A stretch of DNA of 64,000 nucleotides from Leptobacterium flavescens (GCF_010671605.1 NZ_JAABOO010000001.1:434001-498000), one strand, 5' to 3'. Counted from the first letter of the stretch, positions 33,112-42,349 are shown. Numbers and translations are program-made. Notes: generated by a model from the letters alone, not told the origin.

Positions 33112-33624
33112 ATGAACGATATAATCATCTTTCAGCTTCAGCGAAACCTCGGTGTTTTCCAGAAGCTTCTTCAGGACATTTCAGATATCGATATTTGTAC
33201 GTGGAAACCGCATAAGGATAAGTGGTGCCTGCTCGAAGTGCTTTGTCATTTATATGATGAAGAAAGGGAGGATTTCAGGTTCCGTATTAAATGGGTATTG
33301 GAAAAACCCGGTGTAGTTCCACCGCCTTTTGATCCGACTGTTTGGGTAAAGGAAAGGAACTATATGGGCCAGGATTACAGGCAAATGCTGAAGAAGTTCC
33401 TGCAGGAAAGAGAAGAGTCGGTAAAATGGCTTAAATCCCTGGAAAACGCAAACTGGCAGAATTCTTATGAGCATCCTACCAAAGGGAAGATAACAGCTCG
33501 TTATTATCTGGTTAACTGGTTATCTCACGACTATCTTCATATGCGTCAGATCATCAAACTCAAGTATGATTACATCAAAGAAATAACAGGTGAAAACCTG
33601 GATTATGCTGGAAGCCTTAACTAA
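33112..33624 (+). CDS. DinB-family protein
   Basis: 170 residues, four-helix bundle of the DinB/YfiT type. Metal ligands typical of the family are suggested by the histidine in LEVLCHLYDEERED (near 43-51) and by LSHDYLHMRQI (near 142-152). DinB-like proteins include thiol-dependent transferases such as the bacillithiol S-transferase BstA, which would match the presence of bshC in this window, but that link is inference. It lacks a signal peptide. Confidence 0.85.
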   Translation: MNDIIIFQLQRNLGVFQKLLQDISDIDICTWKPHKDKWCLLEVLCHLYDEEREDFRFRIKWVLEKPGVVPPPFDPTVWVKERNYMGQDYRQMLKKFLQEREESVKWLKSLENANWQNSYEHPTKGKITARYYLVNWLSHDYLHMRQIIKLKYDYIKEITGENLDYAGSLN

Positions 33625-33670
33625 AAGAAGCCCCTCTCCTATCTTGTTTCTTTCTTTATTTCACGGCGGG

Positions 33671-33692
33671 AATTCCTTATTTTAGCTATTCC
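33671..33692 (+). promoter_or_regulatory. Promoter-like element before the YdeI gene
   Basis: AATTCCTTATTTT then GCTATTCC, sharing 13 and 8 consecutive bases with the block at 26208-26231. The ATG at 33711 follows 18 nt later. Confidence 0.4.
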
Positions 33693-33710
33693 ATCCCAAA
33701 AAATTAAATA

Positions 33711-34307
33711 ATGAAGTCTTTTAAAACCGTAGATGATTTTATTTCCGGGCAGGAAAAATGGAAGGATGAACTGGTATATCTCAGGGAATTGTTTCTAAAC
33801 ACAGAGCTCGAGGAAACCGTTAAATGGGGATTCCCGGTTTATACCATCAACAATAAAAATGTAATAGGTCTTGGGAGTTTTAAGTCCTATTTCGGGGTAT
33901 GGTTCTTTCAGGGAGCTTTACTTCAGGATAAAAAGAAGGTACTTATAAATGCCCAGGAAGGCAAAACGGTAGCGATGCGCCAATGGAGGTTTGATTCCAG
34001 GGAAGAAGTTGATGAACCATCATTAATGTCCTATATAGCCGAGGCTATTGCCAATCAGAAGGCAGGAAGGGAAATAAAACCTGAAAAAAAGAAGCCTTTA
34101 CTCATTCCCGATCACCTTCAACAGGCTTTTGATAAAGACCTTTCCTTAAAACAGTCTTTTGAAGTATTAAACCTCACCAAAAAAAGGGAATACGCAGAAT
34201 ATATAGAAACCGCAAAACAGGAAAGCACCAAGGTAAAACGCCTGGAAAAGATCATTCCCATGATCAGTGAAGGGATCGGATTAAACGATAAATACAGGAA
34301 GAGCTAA
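33711..34307 (+). CDS. YdeI/DUF1801-type protein
   Basis: 198 residues. The N-terminal two-thirds match the DUF1801/YdhG-like fold (LFLNTELEETVKWGFPVYTINNKNV region, with FGVWFFQGALL), and the C-terminal part has the YdeI signature: IPDHLQQAFDKDLSLKQSFEVLNLTKKREYAEYIETAKQ region and K..RLEKIIPMI. The function is unknown; relatives have been linked to antimicrobial-peptide or stress tolerance. It ends at a terminator shared with yajC. Confidence 0.82.
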   Translation: MKSFKTVDDFISGQEKWKDELVYLRELFLNTELEETVKWGFPVYTINNKNVIGLGSFKSYFGVWFFQGALLQDKKKVLINAQEGKTVAMRQWRFDSREEVDEPSLMSYIAEAIANQKAGREIKPEKKKPLLIPDHLQQAFDKDLSLKQSFEVLNLTKKREYAEYIETAKQESTKVKRLEKIIPMISEGIGLNDKYRKS

Positions 34308-34324
34308 TATATTTTAGATTAATA

Positions 34325-34356
34325 AAAAAGCCCTGACAATATTGCCAGGGCTTTTT
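34325..34356 (+). terminator. Bidirectional terminator between the YdeI gene and yajC
   Basis: AAAAAGCCCTG (34325-34335) pairs with CAGGGCTTTTT (34346-34356). T tracts are present on both strands, so it can stop the YdeI transcript and the convergent nusB-DUF1573-yajC transcript. Confidence 0.85.
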
Positions 34357-34374
34357 TTATGAATATTGCTATTC

Positions 34375-34668
34375 TTATTTTTTAGCAGGCGCCGGAGCGT
34401 TTAATTTTAGAGAGATATCCATTGAAATGGCCGAGCGTTCAAATTTGATCTTTCCCGCCATGGTCTCAATAACACAGGTATTGTCTTTGTCATTTAATTC
34501 AATAACCTTCCCGTGCATCCCACTTTTGGTAACTACCCTATCTCCTTTTTTTAATTCTGCCGCAAATTTCTTTTCCTGTTTCTGTTTCTTTATTTGAGGT
34601 CTTATCATAAAAAAGTAAAAAACCACAAATATGAGTAAAAAAGGAGCAAATTGGTTAAGTGCTTCCAT
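34375..34668 (-). CDS. yajC: Preprotein translocase subunit YajC
   Basis: 97 residues: one N-terminal TM (about 8-22, FLLIFVVFYFFMIRPQ) and the conserved cytoplasmic KKQKQEKKFAAELKKGDRVVTKSGMHGKV region (landmarks RPQ.KKQK and GDRVVT.SGMHG). YajC binds SecDF in the Sec holo-translocon. It is the last of a nusB, DUF1573, yajC run on the minus strand, 6 nt after DUF1573, and ends at the shared terminator. Confidence 0.95.
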   Translation of the reverse strand: MEALNQFAPFLLIFVVFYFFMIRPQIKKQKQEKKFAAELKKGDRVVTKSGMHGKVIELNDKDNTCVIETMAGKIKFERSAISMDISLKLNAPAPAKK

Positions 34669-34674
34669 TAACTA

Positions 34675-35157
34675 TTATTTGGTTTGTGAAGTTATGGGTG
34701 AGATATTATCTTTCCCGTTTACAAATGCTTTAATTCTTATTAATTCACTTCCTTTTGCAGTATTGGCCGTAACGGTAACAGTTTTTGTCACCTGGTTCTT
34801 TCCGGAACCATTATACTTTACCAAAAGCTCACCTGACTCTCCCGGAGCAATAGGTGTATTTCTCGGATACTGTGGAATTGTACATCCGCAGGAGCTGGTT
34901 GCATTGGTAATAATTAAGGGCGCATTTCCTGTATTAGTGAATTTAAAAACCTTTTCAACCTGAGTTCCCTGTTCGATAGAACCGAAGTCATATTCGGTAA
35001 ACTCAAAGGTCATTTCCGCAACATTTTTCGCAGCTTCATCTCTCTGAGCGGCTACCTCAACATTTTCGGATTTAATTTTGCTGCTGGCATCGTTGTTCTT
35101 GCACGATACGAATGCCGTAGTTGCAGCGATTCCTAAAATCAAAAAAATTTTTTTCAT
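34675..35157 (-). CDS. DUF1573-domain lipoprotein
   Basis: 160 residues. A lipoprotein signal ends at Cys19 (AFVSC). The DUF1573 immunoglobulin-like domain follows: MTFEFTEYDFGSIEQGTQVEKVFKFTNTGNAPLIITNATSSCGCT (landmarks YDFGSI and SSCGCT) and YPRNTPIAPGESGEL. Two cysteines in SCGC are typical. Such domains occur in many Bacteroidota surface and envelope proteins of unknown role. It sits between nusB and yajC, the usual flavobacterial order. Confidence 0.9.
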   Translation of the reverse strand: MKKIFLILGIAATTAFVSCKNNDASSKIKSENVEVAAQRDEAAKNVAEMTFEFTEYDFGSIEQGTQVEKVFKFTNTGNAPLIITNATSSCGCTIPQYPRNTPIAPGESGELLVKYNGSGKNQVTKTVTVTANTAKGSELIRIKAFVNGKDNISPITSQTK

Positions 35158-35199
35158 TATTCAATCATTTTATTTTGGCTAAAAATACTAATTATTTTC

Positions 35200-36144
35200 T
35201 TACATCAGCCCTCTTCCGCTTTTATTTAACGAATTATTGGTCGTGTAATCTTTGACCAGTTTATCCAGAACACCATTGATAAAGATGCTACTTTTTGGGG
35301 TTGAATATTCTTTTGCTATTTCCAGGTATTCATTAATGGTAACCTTAACGGGAATGGACGGGAACTTATGAAATTCGCAAATGGCCATTTTCAGCAGAAT
35401 AGAATCTATTTCGGTAATTCTCTCCGCATCCCAGTTAGGGGTCTTTCCGATAATTTCCTCCTGAAACTTTTCATCATTCAGAATGGTCTTCCTGAAAAGG
35501 TTTCTGGAAAACTCCTTATCGTCCATATCCTTGAACAATTTAGGCGTAAAGTAGTTTTCCGGCGGTTCGGGTTTAAGCTTTTTAAATATCTTCAGGATAA
35601 GTGTATTAACCAGGGGCAGATCGTCTACCCAGGTTAGCCTGTTATCTTCTATATATTCGTAAAGTTTATCATTAGGAGCTATGATGGTCTTAAAGATCTC
35701 AATAATAAGATCCTTGTCCTCCGCAAAAGAACTCTTCTCTGTTTTCATATACTCCTCATACACGGGGCTCTCCAGGATCTCTTTGTAAATAAGTTTTACA
35801 TAGTCTTCTTCCAGATCCCAATCGGTTAGTCTGCGTTCTTTGGTGATATTTTGTAAAAGTGTGTTTTCCTTTAAATACTGAAGGATCTCGTTATTGATAA
35901 ACTTTTTATTCGGGTTCTTCTCTGCTTCCGTAGCCAGGTATTTTTTCTGGGAAATAAGAAGTTGGTCTTCGGCCAGTTTCTGAACAGCTATAATGAGATT
36001 AAGAAGGGTAACGTATAAATTATACATATTCTCCATGCTTACCGTAAGGAATTTTTCCTCCTTCTGCATATCTGTATTTTTCGATTGGATCAATGCATAA
36101 ATAGATTGCATTACCTTAACCCTGATATGTCTTCGTGTTAACAT
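35200..36144 (-). CDS. nusB: Transcription antitermination factor NusB (long Bacteroidota form)
   Basis: 314 residues, more than twice the length of E. coli NusB. The N-terminus LTRRHIRVKVMQSIYAL begins the NusB RNA-binding motif. The middle (about 70-195) is an inserted helical region characteristic of Bacteroidota. The C-terminal NusB core is clear: WDAERITEIDSILLKMAICEFHKFPSIPVKVTINEYLEIAKEYSTPKSSIFINGVLD (landmarks RITEIDSILLKMA, VTINEYLEIAK, FINGVLD). It joins the boxA antitermination complex with NusE on rRNA operons. Confidence 0.95.
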   Translation of the reverse strand: MLTRRHIRVKVMQSIYALIQSKNTDMQKEEKFLTVSMENMYNLYVTLLNLIIAVQKLAEDQLLISQKKYLATEAEKNPNKKFINNEILQYLKENTLLQNITKERRLTDWDLEEDYVKLIYKEILESPVYEEYMKTEKSSFAEDKDLIIEIFKTIIAPNDKLYEYIEDNRLTWVDDLPLVNTLILKIFKKLKPEPPENYFTPKLFKDMDDKEFSRNLFRKTILNDEKFQEEIIGKTPNWDAERITEIDSILLKMAICEFHKFPSIPVKVTINEYLEIAKEYSTPKSSIFINGVLDKLVKDYTTNNSLNKSGRGLM

Positions 36145-36167
36145 ATTTAAAGAACTTATAAAATGAA

Positions 36168-36188
36168 GGCGAAAGAATTTCTTTCGCC
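36168..36188 (-). terminator. Terminator of the leucine-type dehydrogenase gene
   Basis: GGCGAAAG (36168-36175) and CTTTCGCC (36181-36188) with a 5-nt loop; on the minus strand a T-rich stretch follows. It isolates the dehydrogenase gene from nusB. Confidence 0.8.
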
Positions 36189-36219
36189 CCGCAAAAATAA
36201 TATTATTTTGGAAAATCGG

Positions 36220-37323
36220 TTATTTTTCCTGCTCTAATTTTCTGGCGTCAATACGTCCCTGAGCAATACTTAAAGCCGATTCATGAGTCGTACAGTTTTT
36301 AGCATCCGAGTGCTCGAAGATCTCAAGAGTCGTATTGTAGATATTCTCGGTCTTTCTCACGATCTCTGCTTTTCCGTAACCTTCCAGTTCTGCATATACG
36401 TTGATGATACCTCCGGCATTGATCAGGAAGTCAGGAGCATATACAATACCTCTCTTCTTCAGTAATTCTCCGTGTTTTTTCTCATCGGCCAACTGATTGT
36501 TAGCAGCACCTGCAACGATCTTGGCATTTAGTTTCTCGATAGTACCATCGTTAATCGTAGCTCCCAGGGCACAAGGTGCATATACATCTACATCTGCGCT
36601 GTAAAGGTCATCTCCGCTAAAAACAGTAGCCCCGTATTTCTTGCTCACTTCTGCCAGACGGTTTTCATTGATATCTGCGATCAGTACTTCAGCTCCTTCA
36701 TTTCTAAGGTGTTCTACCAAAGATTCACCAACGTGACCGATTCCCTGTACCAATACTTTTCTGCCTTCCAGATGATCTGTTCCGAATTTGTACTTGGCTG
36801 CAGCTTTCATTCCCATAAACACCCCGTAAGCCGTTATAGGAGATGGGTTTCCTGCTCCACCTTTCTCTTCTGAGATCCCGGTAACATAAGGAGTGATCTC
36901 ACGTACAAGATCCATATCCGATGTCTCCATTCCCACATCTTCTGCAGTAATGTATTTTCCGCTAAGAGAATGAACAAACTCAGCAAATTTCTTCATCAGC
37001 TCCGGAGTCTTCTGAGTTTTGGCATCACCGATAATAACCGCTTTACCACCGCCCAGGTTAAGTCCTGTAATAGCCGATTTAAAAGTCATTCCCCTGGAGA
37101 GTCGCAATACGTCATTTAACGCTTCCCATTCATTGTTATACTGCCACATTCTGGTACCTCCAAGTGCAGGTCCTAAAACTGTGTTATGTATTCCGATTAT
37201 TGCTTTTAATCCTGTATCTTTGTCGTTGCAAAAAACGATTTGCTCATGATTGTCAAAAGAAAGTTGACCAAAAACTGGGTCAACTTTTTTGAGTTCATTA
37301 AAAGGAAGAACCTCTGATATCAT
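36220..37323 (-). CDS. Glu/Leu/Phe/Val dehydrogenase (leucine-dehydrogenase type)
   Basis: 367 residues. NAD-dependent oxidative deaminase of branched-chain amino acids or a related substrate. The substrate domain has GPALGGTRMWQY (near 52-63), LNLGGGKAVIIGDA with the catalytic lysines (near 88-101) and ITAEDVGMETSDM; the Rossmann domain has VQGIGHVGESLVEHL (near 194-208) and AGAANNQLA. Leucine dehydrogenases are about 365 residues, matching. It is a monocistronic unit with its own terminator, divergent from the ABC exporter gene. Confidence 0.92.
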   Translation of the reverse strand: MISEVLPFNELKKVDPVFGQLSFDNHEQIVFCNDKDTGLKAIIGIHNTVLGPALGGTRMWQYNNEWEALNDVLRLSRGMTFKSAITGLNLGGGKAVIIGDAKTQKTPELMKKFAEFVHSLSGKYITAEDVGMETSDMDLVREITPYVTGISEEKGGAGNPSPITAYGVFMGMKAAAKYKFGTDHLEGRKVLVQGIGHVGESLVEHLRNEGAEVLIADINENRLAEVSKKYGATVFSGDDLYSADVDVYAPCALGATINDGTIEKLNAKIVAGAANNQLADEKKHGELLKKRGIVYAPDFLINAGGIINVYAELEGYGKAEIVRKTENIYNTTLEIFEHSDAKNCTTHESALSIAQGRIDARKLEQEK

Positions 37324-37465
37324 TTATATAAAATTAAATTTAAAGACTATATTTTTTATTATTATGATAAAAAATCTGGGCAAATTTAAAAGAATATTCA
37401 ATTTGAAACAAAAGATACCTAGTCAAATTGTGAAATATTTAATATTCAGCGAATAAAGAAAGAAC

Positions 37466-39223
37466 ATGAAAGAATTAAAACATCTCAATAAATATTTCAT
37501 AAAATACAGGTACAGGCTGCTGATAGGGATCGTCATTACCATTATTGCCAGGGTATTTTCCCTTGTAATCCCCCCATATGTTAAAAATTCACTGGCAGCA
37601 GTAGAGGAATACCTTAAAAATCCGGAAAACGACCCTTCCATCGTGAGGGGGCAGCTCGTAGAATACATCCTTATCATTATTGCAGCGGCACTCTTATCCG
37701 GTTTCTTCACCTTCCTTATGCGACAGACCATCATTAATGTGTCCAGGTATATAGAATTCGATCTTAAGAATGAGGTTTTCAGGCAATACGAACGCCTTTC
37801 TCTCAATTTCTATAAAAAGAACAGAACAGGAGACCTGATGAACAGGATAAGTGAAGATGTGGGGCAGGTTAGAATGTATGCAGGACCAGCAATTATGTAC
37901 AGTATCCAGACCATTACCCTTTTTGTCTGTGTAATCCCGCTGATGTTCTATTCGTCATCCAAAATGGCCATGTACACCCTTATCCCCTTACCTATCCTCT
38001 CTTACCTTATCTATACCATAAGTAAGATCATTCATAAAAGAAGTACGATCGTTCAGGAATACCTGTCAAAGCTCTCTACTTTTACCCAGGAGTCTTTTTC
38101 GGGAATCTCGGTGATCAAGGCCTACGGGATAGAAAACCGGATCAATGCGGAGCTGGAAGAAATAGCCAATGACGGAAAGAATAAAAGCATGAACCTGGTA
38201 AAGGTAAATGCCTGGTTTTTCCCTATGATGATCCTCCTTATCGGGGTCAGTAATCTGTTTGTGATCTATATCGGTGGGCGTCAATACATCAATAACGAGA
38301 TCGATTCAATCGGGGTTATTGCCGAGTTTATTATTTATGTAAATATGCTTACCTGGCCGGTAGCGACCGTAGGTTGGGTGACCTCTATCGTTCAGCGGGC
38401 AGAAGCTTCCCAGAAGAGGATCAATGAATTCCTGAAAGAAGTTCCTCAAATCAGGAATAACAGAAAGGAAGCCTCGGAGATAGGCGGGAATATCGAGTTC
38501 AGGAATGTATCTTTCACTTATGAAGATACCAATATAGAAGCACTGAAAAATGTATCCTTTCTTGCCAATAAAGGAGAAACCTTAGCTATTATCGGGAAGA
38601 CCGGTTCCGGAAAATCTACGGTGCTGGACCTGGTTGGACGCCTGTACGATGTAAGTCAGGGTTCTATTTTAATTGACGGGGTAGCTATCGATCAACTCAA
38701 TTTATACAACTTGCGAAATGCCATCGGTGCTGTTCCTCAGGATGCTTTCCTGTTTTCAGACAGTATCCGGAACAATATTAAATTCGGGAAAGAAGACGCA
38801 ACGGATGAGGAGATCATTGAAGTGGCTAAAAAAGCAGCGGTCCATAAAAACATTATGGATTTCAATAAAGAGTACGATACGGTTCTTGGAGAAAGAGGGA
38901 TCACCCTGAGTGGAGGGCAGAAACAACGTATCTCCATAGCAAGGGCACTGATCAAAGATCCGGAAATATTCCTGTTTGACGATTGTCTTTCCGCAGTTGA
39001 TACCGAGACCGAAGAAGAGATCCTTAACAATCTTCAGAAAGCCGCTAACAGCAAAACAACTATCATTGTAAGTCATCGGATTTCTTCGGCAAAAAATGCT
39101 GATAAAATCTTAGTTTTAGATGAAGGAAAGATTGTACAACAAGGCACTCATAATCAACTTATAACCCAGGAAGGCTATTATAAAGAGCTCTATTTAAATC
39201 AGCTTTCGGAAAAAGAAATGTAG
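37466..39223 (+). CDS. ABC exporter, fused permease and ATPase (MdlA/BmrC-like)
   Basis: 585 residues. Six TMs (about 15-310) precede a nucleotide-binding domain with Walker A GKTGSGKST (near 373), Q-loop AVPQDAFLFSD, signature LSGGQKQR (near 480) and H-loop VSHR. The Walker B reads IFLFDDCLSAVD: residue 506, normally the catalytic glutamate, is aspartate. This is typical of the degenerate half of heterodimeric exporters (BmrC, TM287, MdlA), yet no partner half-transporter adjoins. The substrate is unknown; drugs or lipids are usual. It diverges from the dehydrogenase gene. Confidence 0.92.
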   Translation: MKELKHLNKYFIKYRYRLLIGIVITIIARVFSLVIPPYVKNSLAAVEEYLKNPENDPSIVRGQLVEYILIIIAAALLSGFFTFLMRQTIINVSRYIEFDLKNEVFRQYERLSLNFYKKNRTGDLMNRISEDVGQVRMYAGPAIMYSIQTITLFVCVIPLMFYSSSKMAMYTLIPLPILSYLIYTISKIIHKRSTIVQEYLSKLSTFTQESFSGISVIKAYGIENRINAELEEIANDGKNKSMNLVKVNAWFFPMMILLIGVSNLFVIYIGGRQYINNEIDSIGVIAEFIIYVNMLTWPVATVGWVTSIVQRAEASQKRINEFLKEVPQIRNNRKEASEIGGNIEFRNVSFTYEDTNIEALKNVSFLANKGETLAIIGKTGSGKSTVLDLVGRLYDVSQGSILIDGVAIDQLNLYNLRNAIGAVPQDAFLFSDSIRNNIKFGKEDATDEEIIEVAKKAAVHKNIMDFNKEYDTVLGERGITLSGGQKQRISIARALIKDPEIFLFDDCLSAVDTETEEEILNNLQKAANSKTTIIVSHRISSAKNADKILVLDEGKIVQQGTHNQLITQEGYYKELYLNQLSEKEM

Positions 39224-39304
39224 AAAATAGTTGTTTCATTAGGATTTTTTTCACATTTTTGGTTGTGAAAAAGAAATCAACTAAAACTTTAAGTAAGAGG
39301 GATT

Positions 39305-39682
39305 ATGAGCGATAAAGAATTGTTAGAGAAAGATGAAATTTTCTCTAAAGTCCTGAGAGCCGGTAGAAGAACGTACTTTTTTGATGTAAGAGCTACCAAG
39401 GCGGGAGATTATTATCTAACTATCACGGAAAGTAAAAAATTCACTCATGATGATGGTTCTTTCCATTATAAAAAACATAAAATTTATCTTTATAAAGAAG
39501 ATTTTAATGCGTTTAAGGATATTCTCGGAGAAATGACCGAATATATCATTAATCAGAAGGGTGAAGAGGTTATTTCTGAACGTCATCAAAAAGATTTTAA
39601 AAAGGAACACGTATCGGGTTCTGAAAACGGAGAGCATAAGTCCTCCGATAGTTTTACCGATATCAGTTTTGACGATATATAA
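39305..39682 (+). CDS. PUR-family DNA/RNA-binding protein (DUF3276)
   Basis: 125 residues. The PUR-alpha-like domain covers about 10-85: IFSKVLRAGRRTYFFDVRATKAGDYYLTITESKK (landmarks RAGRRTYFFDV and YYLTITE) and KIYLYKEDFNAF. The C-terminus is an acidic, serine-rich tail. PUR proteins bind purine-rich single-stranded nucleic acid; the Bacteroidota versions are small and widespread, with a regulatory role not defined. It follows the ABC exporter by 81 nt and ends at its own terminator. Confidence 0.92.
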   Translation: MSDKELLEKDEIFSKVLRAGRRTYFFDVRATKAGDYYLTITESKKFTHDDGSFHYKKHKIYLYKEDFNAFKDILGEMTEYIINQKGEEVISERHQKDFKKEHVSGSENGEHKSSDSFTDISFDDI

Positions 39683-39716
39683 CACCGTCATCAAAATTTC
39701 TTAAAAAAATATGAGG

Positions 39717-39736
39717 CCGCTTCTTAAATGAAGCGG
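39717..39736 (+). terminator. Terminator of the PUR-family gene
   Basis: CCGCTT (39717-39722) and AAGCGG (39731-39736) with an 8-nt loop, followed by seven T. It overlaps the in-frame ATG at 39728 of the following frame and argues for the later start at 39773. Confidence 0.78.
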
Positions 39737-39772
39737 TTTTTTTATATTTACATTTCAACTAAATTCCTTGTA

Positions 39773-42292
39773 ATGAAAAAAATTATCTCCTTTTTTTTGC
39801 TGTTGTTTGTAGGTTTCTCACAAGCGCAGCAAAAAGCAGATCTTTCCTATTATTTACCACAAAATATCAGTTATAACCCATCTATCCCGACGCCTAAATC
39901 TGTTATAGGCCATGAAGTCGGAGAATGGCACGTTACACATGACAAGCTGGTAGAATATATGAAAGCCGTTGCTAATGCTTCAGATCGTATTAGCCTGGAA
40001 AACCGCGGAAGCACTTTTGAAGGAAGACCTATTCTTCTGCTTACGGTTACCAATCCGAAGAATCATCAGCGTTTAGAAGAAATACGTCAGCAGCACATCC
40101 AGCTTACCGAAAGCGGGGCTGGTTCCTTAGATGTAAATGATATGCCTGTGGTGGTTTACCAGGGACTTTCCATTCACGGAAATGAGCCCAGTGGTGCCAA
40201 TGCAGGACTGGCTCTTGCCTACTACCTGGCAGCAGCCCAGGGGCAGGAAATAGAAGAATTATTAGACAATGCTGTTATTCTTCTGGACCCTTCCCTTAAC
40301 CCGGACGGGCTTCAGCGATTTGCATATTGGGCCAACACCAACAGAAGTCACAATCTGAATTCAGATAACAATGAAAGAGAATACCATGAGGTATGGCCGG
40401 GAGGAAGAACCAATCACTACTGGTTTGATATGAACAGAGACTGGTTACCGGTGCAGTTACCGGAAAGCCGGGCAAGGATCAAATCCTTTCACAAATGGTT
40501 ACCGAATATCCTGACCGACCATCACGAAATGGGTACGAATTCTACTTTCTTCTTCCAGCCGGGAGAACCTGATCGTGTTCACCCTCTTACTCCTCAAATG
40601 AACCAGGAGCTAACCGCAGAAATTGCAGGTTTTCACGTAAAAGCCCTTGACAAACTGGGATCTTTATACTATTCCGGTGAGAACTTTGATGATTACTATT
40701 ACGGGAAAGGATCTACTTTTCCGGATATTAACGGAAGTATCGGTATCCTTTTCGAACAGGGAAGTTCCAGAGGACATATCCAGGAGAGTGAGAACGGAAC
40801 ACTTACATTCCCTTTTACTATCAGGAATCAGTTTACCGCCATGCTATCTACACTGGCAGCAGCTAAGAGCTTAAGGACCAAATTACTGAGCTATCAGCGC
40901 GATTTCTATGCTGATGCAAGGAATTCCGGATCACGAAACAAAACCAAAGCCATTGTTTTCGGTGATGAAAAAGATGCTGCAAAGACCTTTCATCTGGCAG
41001 AGATACTAAAGAGACACAATATAAAGATCCACGAGGTGGCTAATGATTTCACCGCTAACGGAAAAAGATATAAAAAAGGCTATAGCTATATTGTTCCTAC
41101 CAATCAAAAGAACAGCACGATCATCAATGCGATGTTCGAAAAAAGAACCACTTTTAAGGACAGTCTTTTTTACGATGTATCTGCCTGGACTTTCCCCCTG
41201 GCCTTTAACCTGGATTATGCCAATCTGAACGGTTTAAACAATGCAGGAAACGAGGTTTCGGATCTTAAAATGAAAAAGGGAAGTATTAGCGGAAAAAGCA
41301 GTTATGCTTATCTTTTCGAATGGCATGAATACTATACACCAAGAGCACTGAACAAGATACTCCAAAAAGGTATCAGAGCTAAAGTAGGCCCAACTCCTTT
41401 TAGTGTTGAAGGTAAAAAATACGATTACGGTACTATCATGGTTCCGGTACAGAATCAGAAACTAAATGCCGATGAGCTATACACTTTCCTCAGTAAAGTT
41501 GCCGAAGATAGTCATATAAATATCACAGCTGTATCTACAGGATATACCGAGGGTATTGATCTTGGAAGTAACGATTTTGAAACTGTCAGAAAACCAAAAG
41601 TGGCCATGCTGGTAGGAAGCGGGATATCTCCTTATGATGCCGGAGAGATCTGGCACTTATTCGATCAGCGTTACAATATGAAGATCACCAAGATCGATGC
41701 CAGTTATTTTAACAGTGTAGATCTTAGTAAATACAACGTTTTTATTCTTCCAAATACCTTTGGAGGAGTATCCGGAAGTGCCAAGAAGAAACTACAGGAC
41801 TGGGTACGCAGCGGAGGTACGCTTATCGGATACAGGAATGCTGTAAGCTGGTTAAAGAACAACGAGTTTATAAAACTTGAATACAGGGAAAATGACCTGG
41901 TGGCTAAAAATGTAAGCTTTGAGGAGCGTCAGCGTTTCAGAGGAGCACAGGTAACCGGTGGTGCTATTTTTGAAGCTAAAACAGATCGTTCACACCCTAT
42001 TAACTTCGGGTATAAGAACGATAAGATAGCTATGTTCAGAAACACCAATATTTACATAGAACCTGATAAGCAGAGCTATAACAATCCTATTACCTATACT
42101 TCCAATCCTCTGTTGAGCGGTTATATTTCGGAGGAGAACCTTGAAATTCTTAAGAACTCTGTTCCGTTCCAGGTAAGAAGAATGGGAAGAGGTCGTGTTG
42201 TTGTATTTACAGATAATACTAATTTCAGGGCATTCTGGTACGGAACGAACAAATTAATGATGAATGCTATTTTCTTCGGGCAGTTGATGTAA
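39773..42292 (+). CDS. Secreted M14-family zinc carboxypeptidase (paralog 2 of 3)
   Basis: 839 residues from ATG 39773. An in-frame ATG at 39728 lies in the preceding terminator, and the later start gives a clean signal peptide (about 1-19, ending SQAQ). Zinc ligands are HGNE (H135, E138) and the second histidine of DHHEMG (H251); catalytic glutamate in ILFEQ (E328). As in the paralogs, a C-terminal extension of about 480 residues carries AMLVGSGISPYDAGEIWHL and ends with the RGR and DNTNFRAFW words. It resembles paralog 1 more than paralog 3 around HHEMGTNSTFFF. Function: secreted peptidase, substrate unknown. Confidence 0.88.
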   Translation: MKKIISFFLLLFVGFSQAQQKADLSYYLPQNISYNPSIPTPKSVIGHEVGEWHVTHDKLVEYMKAVANASDRISLENRGSTFEGRPILLLTVTNPKNHQRLEEIRQQHIQLTESGAGSLDVNDMPVVVYQGLSIHGNEPSGANAGLALAYYLAAAQGQEIEELLDNAVILLDPSLNPDGLQRFAYWANTNRSHNLNSDNNEREYHEVWPGGRTNHYWFDMNRDWLPVQLPESRARIKSFHKWLPNILTDHHEMGTNSTFFFQPGEPDRVHPLTPQMNQELTAEIAGFHVKALDKLGSLYYSGENFDDYYYGKGSTFPDINGSIGILFEQGSSRGHIQESENGTLTFPFTIRNQFTAMLSTLAAAKSLRTKLLSYQRDFYADARNSGSRNKTKAIVFGDEKDAAKTFHLAEILKRHNIKIHEVANDFTANGKRYKKGYSYIVPTNQKNSTIINAMFEKRTTFKDSLFYDVSAWTFPLAFNLDYANLNGLNNAGNEVSDLKMKKGSISGKSSYAYLFEWHEYYTPRALNKILQKGIRAKVGPTPFSVEGKKYDYGTIMVPVQNQKLNADELYTFLSKVAEDSHINITAVSTGYTEGIDLGSNDFETVRKPKVAMLVGSGISPYDAGEIWHLFDQRYNMKITKIDASYFNSVDLSKYNVFILPNTFGGVSGSAKKKLQDWVRSGGTLIGYRNAVSWLKNNEFIKLEYRENDLVAKNVSFEERQRFRGAQVTGGAIFEAKTDRSHPINFGYKNDKIAMFRNTNIYIEPDKQSYNNPITYTSNPLLSGYISEENLEILKNSVPFQVRRMGRGRVVVFTDNTNFRAFWYGTNKLMMNAIFFGQLM

Positions 42293-42349
42293 ATGAAATA
42301 AATCAACTTTTATCCCGTTAGATTTTACAAACCATCTATTGATTAAGCT

